This document shows positions 26,416 to 33,215 of a stretch of 33,775 nt of DNA, piece after piece. The notes under the pieces were generated by a model, which was not told the DNA's origin, searched no databases, and worked only from the letters and a program-made list of their open reading frames with translations. This DNA comes from an uncultured Aquimarina sp. (GTDB lineage Bacteria > Bacteroidota > Bacteroidia > Flavobacteriales > Flavobacteriaceae): contig CANLYR010000047.1 of assembly GCA_947495425.1 (NCBI GenBank), positions 1 through 33,775 of the forward strand. The letters are read 5' to 3'. The first letter of the stretch is position 1. Each line of letters begins with the position of its first letter. Position numbers and translations under genes: made by a program.

Positions 26416-27195
26416 TTAATTCTCTGTTTGAATTAATAGTGGTGTTTTTCCATCAGTAATAATGACCTTACTATTTTGCGATTTTGATAACTCATTAAAC
26501 GCTTCAATGCTTCTGATTTTGATAATTTGTTCAGTTAATCCTTCTGATAATATTTTTTGAGAATCTCGTTCTCCTGTGGCATTAATTATTTTTCTATCGG
26601 CTTCTAGTTTTTCTTGTTGTATAACAAACTCCATACGCATAGCATCTTGTTCTGCCTGTAATTTTCGCTCAATAGAACCAGCCAGTCCTCTGGGTAATTG
26701 AATACTTTTCATCAAAACGGCTATGAGTTCAATACCGTCAGCTTGCTTTTCAAGATTTTCTTTCATTTTTGCCTTGATCTGTTCTTCGATTGTGGCGCGC
26801 ATCCCAGAGTGCATATCTTTGGCAAAAAATTGGGCGCATACGTCAGAAGAAGCTGATCTGAATACACTCGTGATGATGGATTCATGTTCTTGACCTAAAT
26901 TTTCTAAGACTAAAGGTATTTTGTTGAGTTCCAGACGGTATAATATTGAAATTTCAGAATTAACACTCAATCCCTCTTTACTCGGCAAACTCAGAATAAG
27001 TTTTATGTTATTGGTTTGTGTTGATTCCTTGATCACTTTACTGATTAATGGATTGTATACTATTGTCCCTTGTGTTGAAACTTTATTTGAGAATTTTCCT
27101 AACGTTTGTTTTACACCTGCTTCACCTGGTCGTATTACAGCGCAGTTTGAAAAAAGCAATGGAGTCATAATAAGTATAAAATATAGAGTTTTCAT
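26416..27195 (-). CDS. SPFH/prohibitin-domain lipoprotein
   Basis: This is a 259-aa protein from the ATG at 27195. That start is preferred because it gives a clear lipoprotein signal (MKTLYFILIMTPLLFSNC, Cys18). A start at 27282 would bury the signal behind 29 residues. The SPFH domain begins AVIRPGEAGVKQTLGKFS, and RGLAGSIERKLQAEQDAMR (about 183-201) starts the C-terminal coiled-coil helix with ATGERDSQKILSEGL. Prohibitin-like proteins form large membrane rings linked to protein quality control. The gene heads a minus-strand unit with the 73-aa protein and HPF, and is divergent from a LysR regulator that may control it. Confidence 0.85.
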   Translation of the reverse strand: MKTLYFILIMTPLLFSNCAVIRPGEAGVKQTLGKFSNKVSTQGTIVYNPLISKVIKESTQTNNIKLILSLPSKEGLSVNSEISILYRLELNKIPLVLENLGQEHESIITSVFRSASSDVCAQFFAKDMHSGMRATIEEQIKAKMKENLEKQADGIELIAVLMKSIQLPRGLAGSIERKLQAEQDAMRMEFVIQQEKLEADRKIINATGERDSQKILSEGLTEQIIKIRSIEAFNELSKSQNSKVIITDGKTPLLIQTEN

Positions 27196-27303
27196 GCGTA
27201 GTATATTTTTAATTGAACTGACTCCACAAGACCATACCAAATACGATAAATTATTACTGATTTTTTTTTGAATGATACTCATGAGCTTTAATTTTTAACT
27301 TTT

Positions 27304-27372
27304 ATAAATTTATTGATTATGGTTCATATATTTTTATTTATATTTATTATAGTTTATATAAAATAAATTTAT
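27304..27372. promoter_or_regulatory. Repeated ATAAATTTAT palindrome in LysR/SPFH divergent region
   Basis: The 10-bp palindrome ATAAATTTAT occurs at 27304-27313 and again at 27363-27372, where it overlaps the first bases of the LysR start codon. The copies are 59 bp apart, near an integral number of helical turns plus a half. Such an arrangement could serve autoregulation, but the region is very AT-rich and chance is possible. Confidence 0.3.
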
Positions 27373-28279
27373 GCACTACACATTACATCAATTACAGATA
27401 TTTTTAAAAATATATGAGAAACAGAGTATCACCAAGGCTTCCGAAGAGTTACATTTAACGCAGCCGGCAGTTTCTATTCAGCTTAAAAATTTTCAGGATC
27501 AGTTTCCGATTCCTCTAACAGAAGTAATTGGAAGAAAATTATATATAACTGATTTTGGTAAAGAGATAGCCATTGCTGCCAAAAAAATACTGGATGAGGT
27601 AAAAGAGATTAATTACAAAACGATGGCATATCAAGGCCAGTTATCAGGGATTTTAAAAATTTCTGTAGTCTCGACAGGAAAATATGTTATGCCTTATTTT
27701 TTATCTGATTTTATTAAGAAGCATGAAGGAATAGATTTGGTTCTTGATGTTACTAATAAAGCTCAGGTTGTTGAAAGTTTGGAAAAAAATAGAGTTGATT
27801 TCTCTTTAGTATCTGTACTTCCCAATCACTTGAAAATTGAAAAAACAGAATTAATGGAAAATCAATTATATCTTGTTGGTAATACAGATCATGAGTTTAC
27901 AAAAAAAATGTATGATAAATCAATTTTCATAGCGCTTCCATTAATATACAGAGAGCCAGGATCAGGAACACGACACACTATGGAAAAGTTTATAGAAAAA
28001 AATAGTTTGCCAGTTCGTAAAAAAATGGAACTTACCTCTAATGAAGCTGTAAAACAAGCAGTTTTAGCAGGTTTGGGATATTCTATAATGCCATTGATAG
28101 GAATACGAAACGAATTACAAGCAGGGCGACTACAAATTATACCCGTTAAAAGTTTTCCTATAAAATCAAATTGGAACTTAATTTGGTTAAAAAACAAGAA
28201 ATTTTCACTCGTTGCTCAAGCATTTCTAGATTATATAAAGAATGAAAAAGAAATCATTATACAAAAACATTTCGAATAG
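27371..28279 (+). CDS. LysR-family transcriptional regulator
   Basis: The 302-aa regulator has an N-terminal winged HTH: LHQLQIFLKIYEKQSITKAS, then EELHLTQPAVSIQLKNFQ, ending ITDFGKEIAIAAKKIL. A linker helix leads to a two-lobe periplasmic-binding-like effector domain (about 90-292), with LSGILKISVVSTGKYVMPYF and the downstream EPGSGTRHTMEKF and SNEAVKQAVLAGLGYSIMP patterns typical of CysB/CbbR-like members. The effector is unknown. It is divergent from the SPFH-HPF unit (175 bp between starts), the usual target arrangement for LysR proteins, and is followed by a good terminator at 28419. Confidence 0.92.
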   Translation: MHYTLHQLQIFLKIYEKQSITKASEELHLTQPAVSIQLKNFQDQFPIPLTEVIGRKLYITDFGKEIAIAAKKILDEVKEINYKTMAYQGQLSGILKISVVSTGKYVMPYFLSDFIKKHEGIDLVLDVTNKAQVVESLEKNRVDFSLVSVLPNHLKIEKTELMENQLYLVGNTDHEFTKKMYDKSIFIALPLIYREPGSGTRHTMEKFIEKNSLPVRKKMELTSNEAVKQAVLAGLGYSIMPLIGIRNELQAGRLQIIPVKSFPIKSNWNLIWLKNKKFSLVAQAFLDYIKNEKEIIIQKHFE

Positions 28280-28418
28280 TCTTATTTAATCCCTTGTAGA
28301 GGGTTCAATCCCTAGGACTTGCTCCGGTAACAAATAAAATTTCAGAAGTATACCTCGTGAGCTTGTTCCGAGGTTGTTGATTAGATTTCACTAAAAAAAT
28401 ATTGTACCATTATGAATT

Positions 28419-28447
28419 AACCTTCCTGTTTTTGGAAGGTTTTTTTG
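28419..28447 (+). terminator. Rho-independent terminator downstream of LysR gene
   Basis: AACCTTCC (28419-28426) pairs with GGAAGGTT (28434-28441) over 8 bp around a TGTTTTT loop, followed by an uninterrupted T-run to 28446. The 140 bp between the LysR stop and this hairpin also contain a CCTCG/CGAGG stem (28353-28373). Confidence 0.85.
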
Positions 28448-28477
28448 TTTGAATTGGTGGGTTACAATAAAAATATT

Positions 28478-28711
28478 TTATACAGAAGTGTTTTTTAATT
28501 TTTTGATCTCGATTTTAGCCGCCTGCAATAATTTTTTAATTTTTCTTTTTTTTATGCGACAGTTTGATTTACATACATCTCTCTCACTTCTATAGATAAG
28601 TGATTCACAATAGCTAATTCGATTTGTTATTGGTAATTTTGAAATCACGTTTTTATATAAGTCATCCGCATCAATTAACTTTAGGGAGTGCTTTTTCTTG
28701 AATAATGCCAT
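28478..28711 (-). CDS. 77-aa basic protein with KKRKI motif
   Basis: A small protein (MALFKKKHSLKLIDADDLYK start) with three Cys at about 34, 47 and 51, very rich in Lys, Arg and Ile. Its C-terminal half, CRIKKRKIKKLLQAAKIEI, shares the local pattern KKRKI-K-L with the C-termini of the two 73-aa paralogues on either side, but the rest does not align. The function is unknown. It could be a nucleic-acid- or ribosome-binding protein, or a chance frame. Codon use is AT-typical and gives little discrimination. The inverted repeat 28731-28760 lies just ahead of its start. Confidence 0.5.
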   Translation of the reverse strand: MALFKKKHSLKLIDADDLYKNVISKLPITNRISYCESLIYRSERDVCKSNCRIKKRKIKKLLQAAKIEIKKLKNTSV

Positions 28712-28726
28712 CTGAGGACTGGATTT

Positions 28727-28795
28727 TAATACACTATTAAGTACTTCTCTTTAATAGTGTTTTGGGTGGTTAAGTATTAATTACTAATACACTAT
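28727..28795. repeat. Inverted repeat plus direct TAATACACTAT repeat (operator-like)
   Basis: ACACTATTAA (28731-28740) and TTAATAGTGT (28751-28760) form a perfect 10-bp inverted repeat around a 10-nt spacer. TAATACACTAT occurs at 28727-28737 and again at 28785-28795, 58 bp apart. The elements lie in the divergent region between the 77-aa gene (start 28711) and the 73-aa gene (start 28964), close to the former. The symmetry suggests a dimeric regulator site or a leader hairpin of the minus-strand gene. Confidence 0.5.
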
Positions 28796-28941
28796 AAGCT
28801 TCAAATTTCATTCCGAATCCAGATTTGAAATATTAAAATTAAGATAAAAAAAATAGTATTCTTATGCTCTCAAATAGAATACTAAAATAAAAGAAGAAGT
28901 TAATTTTTTTTAAACATTAATTACAGTGTGATACATATTTG

Positions 28942-28949
28942 TATATTTG
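28942..28949 (+). promoter_or_regulatory. -7 promoter element that decides the start of the 73-aa gene
   Basis: TATATTTG is a perfect TAnnTTTG element. Transcription would begin near 28955, about 9 nt before the ATG at 28964. An in-frame ATG at 28928 lies upstream of this element and so would not be in the transcript. No -33 TTTG is evident. Confidence 0.45.
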
Positions 28950-28963
28950 TCAAAAATGAGTAT

Positions 28964-29185
28964 ATGAAGTTAATCGAAGAAGCTTTAGAATTTGAGGGCA
29001 GAACGATGAGTAATATGACTACCAGCGATAGAGTAGCGGCTTCCAGAGAAGCAAAATCACTCATACTAAGTCTTAACGAAATCTATAAAGAAACCAAGGA
29101 TCCAGAAATAATGGAAGTTATGAAACTTCTGACTACAAAAAAGCGTAAAATAGAAAAAAGATTAAAGGGAGTTCCAACAGTATAA
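28964..29185 (+). CDS. 73-aa basic helical protein, paralogue of 26123-26344
   Basis: I chose the ATG at 28964 because the product then matches its paralogue from residue 1 to 73 with no gaps (46 identities), and because a TATATTTG promoter element sits just before it. The product is helical and strongly charged, with no signal or membrane segment and no Cys. The best conserved parts are TSDRVAASREAK (20-31) and KKRKIEKRLKG (59-69). The two copies face opposite strands with the LysR, SPFH and 77-aa genes between or beside them, so they are not a simple tandem duplication. The function is unknown. Confidence 0.8.
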   Translation: MKLIEEALEFEGRTMSNMTTSDRVAASREAKSLILSLNEIYKETKDPEIMEVMKLLTTKKRKIEKRLKGVPTV

Positions 29186-29715
29186 CGGTCTAGTATTATA
29201 TTGTTTGCGTTTTTACCACTGTGGTAATACCTCTCATCGAATTTCAAAATTTTAATATTTTATAGTTTTACATATACATAAATAATAATTTATTTACTGT
29301 TTATGTATATAACTGATTCTGTATGTATGGAAGGTATATGAACAGGAATATTTTCTATTAAATCATTATACTATTTAAACAGATTTTAAGTATTGATGTT
29401 TTTTGATTTGATACACGCATGATTTCTAAAGTTTATGTGCAAGTCATTCATATCACTTTTTAATATGTTGTATTTTAAAGAGTTATTCTAGATGACCTAT
29501 TCGAGCTGCGTCTAATTATTTTTTCTACGTTTTGCAGCACAGAATACTCGATTTAATAATTTACTGTATTTGTTTTTTAATGTAGAAGAGCTTCTTATTT
29601 GTAATACTACAGTAATGAACAGTAGTCTTGTTTGGTACATATATTTAAAATAAAACCTGAGTAAATTAAATTATTTTTTATACGTTAAAATTTTAATGTA
29701 AACCATTTAGAACGT
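29186..29715. other. AT-rich intergenic spacer with a 15-bp palindrome
   Basis: About 530 bp without a credible coding frame. The only clear structure is TTACCACTGTGGTAA at 29213-29227, a perfect 7-1-7 palindrome 27 bp after the 73-aa gene's stop. It has too small a loop to be a hairpin terminator and looks like a protein-binding site. The remainder is AT-rich with no long repeat that I can see. The right end holds the promoter of the next gene. Confidence 0.4.
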
Positions 29716-29723
29716 TAACTTTG
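29716..29723 (+). promoter_or_regulatory. -7 promoter element for the small export-family gene
   Basis: TAACTTTG is a perfect TAnnTTTG element 22 nt ahead of the GTG start at 29746. An AAGGAAA at 29731-29737 may act as a ribosome-binding site. The -33 region is not well matched. Confidence 0.45.
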
Positions 29724-29745
29724 CAAGCTTAAGGAAATTGTAATT

Positions 29746-30204
29746 GTGATTCAAGATTTTATTATAGCTATTTTATGGAGCATTTCTCCTTTTGGTGAAG
29801 CCAAAGTGGGTATTCCGTATGGGATGTTTAATGGGCTTAACATTTATTTGGTTTTTGTAGTATGTTTTTTTGCCAATGTACTTGTGTTTCCCTTAATGAT
29901 TTTTTTCTTAGAAAAAATTAATAGCTATTTGTTACAATGGCATGTTTACAAAAAAGCGGCAATCTATGTCGCTCGAAAAGCCAAGGTTGGCTCTGGTAGT
30001 AAAATACAAAAATATGGATTTTGGGGGTTACTTCTTTTTGTTATGATTCCTCTTCCTGGAACAGGCGTTTACGCAGGTAGTATTGCAGCATATTTATTTA
30101 AAATTAAAAGGCGGAAAGCGTTTTTGGCTAATACTATAGGTATATTCTTCTCCTCGGTTATCGTCTGGGCAACAACTTTACTTACTATGCAAGGCCTCAG
30201 CTAA
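29746..30204 (+). CDS. Small multi-drug export protein family (COG2426) membrane protein
   Basis: The 152-aa protein begins with GTG at 29746, supported by AAGGAAA 8 nt upstream and by the family's N-terminus. It shows the pattern of the small multidrug-export family (PF06695): an N-terminal helix ending SPFGEAKVGIPYG, a second helix (about 31-55), a Lys-rich loop, FWGLLLFVMIPLPGTGVYAG (about 91-110) and a final helix. The conserved acidic residue in the first helix region and the PLPGTG-like turn suggest a transporter, but the family name rests on little biochemistry. No co-directional neighbour is close, so it is probably monocistronic. Confidence 0.82.
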   Translation: MIQDFIIAILWSISPFGEAKVGIPYGMFNGLNIYLVFVVCFFANVLVFPLMIFFLEKINSYLLQWHVYKKAAIYVARKAKVGSGSKIQKYGFWGLLLFVMIPLPGTGVYAGSIAAYLFKIKRRKAFLANTIGIFFSSVIVWATTLLTMQGLS

Positions 30205-30704
30205 TACAATCCCTTTAAATTTTTCATTGTTTTTATAAAAATTTACACCTTTTTCAGAAGATATAAAGTAGCATGGTACAATTTACCGCTTTGATAGATA
30301 TCATATTTCGCAGACATTAAAGACTTTAAGAAAATTACTAATTAGTAATATACCAAAAATTTAAATATTCTTTTAGAAATTACTCACCATAGGTATATAA
30401 ATAGTTTTAGAAACCTTGCCTATGTTTTGCATTACTGCAGAGAAAGATACAATAGAACTATGCTAACGACTATTTTATATGGTGTTGCAAAATAAATTCT
30501 CATCGTATACGAATGAATTCTAATATTTTGTATGGGTTTCCTCATGCTTTACTATTCTAGTTTTAATAAACTTTACATTTAGCGTCTAATTTGGTTTACG
30601 CTTAGACTTAGACTTGGAATTTTTTCTTGACATAAGATGAGATATCATTGTTTAAGTAATGATAAAAATCTATTTAACTATTTAAAGAGTTTAGGTATTA
30701 AGAT
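30205..30704. other. AT-rich spacer with palindromes ahead of secreted protein gene
   Basis: Five hundred bases with no credible gene. It contains a perfect 16-bp palindrome ATTACTAATTAGTAAT (30334-30349). A near-palindrome is centred on CGTATACG (30504-30511) with AATTC flanks. A TTAGAC tandem pair lies near 30603. A 7-bp stem TATCATT/AATGATA with an 8-nt loop (30643-30664) ends 40 bp before the next start codon. No TAnnTTTG element was found for the downstream gene. Confidence 0.35.
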
Positions 30705-32279
30705 ATGAGATCATCAATGTATAGTATGAAAAAGAATAAAAGTAATAGCACATTATTATTTCTTTTATTTCTTTTATTTTTAAGTATACCTAGCGAAGCC
30801 CAATTATTAGGCAAAGTTGTAAATAAGGCTAGAAAAATTACAAGTAAGGTCAAAATTACATCTTTAGATGGTACTACGCCCATTTCAACATCAATAAAAG
30901 ATACACTTTATGGTATTGATTGGTTTGACGACAGTATGTTTGATATAGAAACAGCTAAAGAAATAGGCACATCTGTAATAGGACCAGGATATTATAAATC
31001 GACTTTAAGATCGTATTGTTTGAAGGCAGGAGTGTATGGTCCCACCAAAGGTGATGGATATCAAATTGCTAAGCTAAAAGGCAGCAAAGCAAAAATGATA
31101 CACGCTATACTCAAAAAATCGGTTAAGCATCCCAATATCTCACAATCCAGTGTACAAACTCTTATCTGGGGGATTGAAGCCGGCACACAGTTTTCTAAAT
31201 TTCCTTTAAGTTTTCAGAAAAACGTAAGACCACTTTTGACGGAAAAAGAAATGTTATCTATGGAGATAGATTTTGATCACATAAAAAATAAAATACTTCC
31301 AAAAAAAATTAGATCTCTTACAAAAACGTGTGCATATCTTCGCAAAAAGATGCAATCTACACAGATGCAATATGCCGAAATCGAAGCTATTGCGGTAAAA
31401 ACTGGTGTTCCTTCATTAGGTATAGGAAGTAAAGAAATACATAATGGTCTTTGGTCGTATATTGGGAATAGTTTCTTTTTAAGAACTTCACCGCAAAGTT
31501 ACGCAACTACTGATGTAGAACTCTACAGGCCTTTTTCATTAGATATCAAAAAAGATGATAAAGGTAGAATTACAGAAGTTTCAAATAATGAGAATACATT
31601 AATAGTTAGTTATGATGACACTTTTGGAGCAGGAGTATTCGATTATACGCATACAAAAGTACCGGTATGGAAAATAAAAAATATTCGTCTGCTCGATACT
31701 AAAAGTAAAAAAGATACTGTGTTATCCTTAAATCAGTGGATATTTAGAGGACCATGGAAAAAAATCGATTTGGTAATAGGTGCTAAAAATTATAGATCGT
31801 CTAAAGAATACAAACATCAAACAGATATAAAAGGTGGACCTTCATGTTATAAAGTTAATTTTTATAGTATTCAAAAGGATAAAGAGCAACCTCCTCTTGA
31901 AGAAATATATACAACAGGAGAAAAAATTAGAACTTGGATTGATAAATACAAGAAGTATATTGATGATTATAAAAATACCAGAGATGAGGTGAAGGATTTA
32001 TCAACAATTCATAACCCGGACTATTATTCTGATCCAGGATTTTATGAAAAAATGGTTGCAGAAGGTATTCATGCCGCAACCTCCTATGACCGAAGTAAGC
32101 AGGGTAAGTGGACAAGAAAGCTATCTAAAATGATAAGAGATATGTATTATTATACAATGTGTAAACTTATGGGGGGGTGTAATGATAACATGCCTACAGA
32201 TCCGGATTTTGAATCCTATACTGCACAGCCAGGAAACACGAGTAAACAGCGTTTAGGGTTAAGTCAATATAGAAAATAA
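30705..32279 (+). CDS. Secreted protein with thioester-domain-like Cys and Gln motifs
   Basis: The 524-aa protein has a signal peptide (hydrophobic core about 16-29, cleavage near SEAQ). Starts at 30705 and 30726 are both possible; the second gives a cleaner signal (MKKNKSN). Residues about 100-165 contain RSYCLKAG (Cys105), GPTKGDGY, IHAILKKSVKHPNI and VQTLIWGIEAG (Gln151). This order and spacing recall thioester (TQxA-type) domains of Gram-positive adhesins, where such a Cys and Gln cross-link. The middle (about 245-350) looks beta-rich; the C-terminal third is helical and basic, with a Cys pair near 491-496. No membrane anchor or sorting domain was seen. No enzyme family is recognised. Confidence 0.7.
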   Translation: MRSSMYSMKKNKSNSTLLFLLFLLFLSIPSEAQLLGKVVNKARKITSKVKITSLDGTTPISTSIKDTLYGIDWFDDSMFDIETAKEIGTSVIGPGYYKSTLRSYCLKAGVYGPTKGDGYQIAKLKGSKAKMIHAILKKSVKHPNISQSSVQTLIWGIEAGTQFSKFPLSFQKNVRPLLTEKEMLSMEIDFDHIKNKILPKKIRSLTKTCAYLRKKMQSTQMQYAEIEAIAVKTGVPSLGIGSKEIHNGLWSYIGNSFFLRTSPQSYATTDVELYRPFSLDIKKDDKGRITEVSNNENTLIVSYDDTFGAGVFDYTHTKVPVWKIKNIRLLDTKSKKDTVLSLNQWIFRGPWKKIDLVIGAKNYRSSKEYKHQTDIKGGPSCYKVNFYSIQKDKEQPPLEEIYTTGEKIRTWIDKYKKYIDDYKNTRDEVKDLSTIHNPDYYSDPGFYEKMVAEGIHAATSYDRSKQGKWTRKLSKMIRDMYYYTMCKLMGGCNDNMPTDPDFESYTAQPGNTSKQRLGLSQYRK

Positions 32280-32591
32280 AGATAGTTGTAGCACACGTCG
32301 CCTAGCCACAAAATGGATTTGCACGATGATCAAGATTTGAATGCCTACGAATTAATTTAATAGTGTGAAGGTCTCAAAATTTAATCAGATGAAGCACTTT
32401 TATAGTTTTTGGATCGATTTTTGATTTCATTTAATTCGATTAGTAAATTATATTTCGTATTTTACTTATTCAGGATTTTCCTTTAGGATATTAATTCTAT
32501 TTGATTAATTTTGAAAATTCTAATAAATCGATGTCATTTTAAATTTTAAAAATTGGCGAATTTTAATATTAACCCCAAATAACCTACAATT
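32280..32591. other. AT-rich spacer, no gene seen
   Basis: About 310 bp between two secreted-protein genes. I see no coding frame, terminator-grade hairpin or consensus promoter. The two flanking genes are therefore probably separate units. Confidence 0.4.
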
Positions 32592-33215
32592 ATGCACAGA
32601 GTAAATATTTGCGTTTATAAAAAATACTTCTTATTCCTATTATTTTTATGTTTTGTTACACTAATAAAAGCGCAAAACGAGCAAATATCGCTTGAATCTA
32701 TTAGTAAAGATGAATTTTCTGTTAATAGTATTAATGGAATTCCTTACACAATAGTACTAGAAAATAGTAATAACGATGGTCAATATCATTTACCAAGTGG
32801 AGGGAGTAGAACTTTTAATTTAGGTGATATGATTGGTACAAGAAGTACCATAAGGATTATTTTTGAAGAAGAAATGTATCATTCGTTAGAGGATAAACTT
32901 ATAGAGCAATACGATGCCGATGTAGAATGGATTACATCTTTTCTAGAAATTAAAGAAAGCGAGCTTAAGATGTTTCCTACACGTCCGGTTTTTACTGATG
33001 CCGGTTTAGAAAAATTAAAATCCAAAGTATTTGAATATGCAACTACCGAAAGTAAAGAAGCATATTTCAATCAATGGATAGAAAAAATAAATTACTCTGT
33101 TGGTGCAGTAAATTTTTTCAGAGAGTTATATGCAGCATCTAATGGCGCAAACAATTCACAACGACAGAATTTTTTACCAATAAACATAAGTAAAGCACTT
33201 CAGGGTAGAAGATGA
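32592..33215 (+). CDS. Secreted hypothetical protein, 207 aa
   Basis: An N-terminal signal peptide (about 1-27, KKYFLFLLFLCFVTLIKAQ) is followed by a mature part of about 180 residues without Cys. Residues about 30-95 look beta-rich (NGIPYTIVLENSNNDGQYHL, GGSRTFNLGDMIGTRSTIRI). From about residue 96 the protein is helical and charged (LEDKLIEQYDADVEWITSFL onward). I do not recognise a family. It is orphan, with spacers on both sides. The same orientation and export as the preceding 524-aa protein hint at a related surface role, but there is no direct evidence. Confidence 0.65.
   Translation: MHRVNICVYKKYFLFLLFLCFVTLIKAQNEQISLESISKDEFSVNSINGIPYTIVLENSNNDGQYHLPSGGSRTFNLGDMIGTRSTIRIIFEEEMYHSLEDKLIEQYDADVEWITSFLEIKESELKMFPTRPVFTDAGLEKLKSKVFEYATTESKEAYFNQWIEKINYSVGAVNFFRELYAASNGANNSQRQNFLPINISKALQGRR

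Noticed and set aside
27196..27282. Longer start for the SPFH lipoprotein
   Set aside because: It would place 29 non-signal residues before a clear lipoprotein signal. It is possible but less likely.
28296..28314. tRNA T-arm-like GGGTTCAATCCC sequence downstream of the LysR gene
   Set aside because: The loop is 6 rather than 7 nt, there is no acceptor, D or anticodon arm, and the upstream part would overlap the LysR coding sequence.
28928..28963. Upstream ATG for the plus-strand 73-aa protein
   Set aside because: It lies before a TATATTTG promoter element, and the extra 12 residues have no counterpart in the paralogue.
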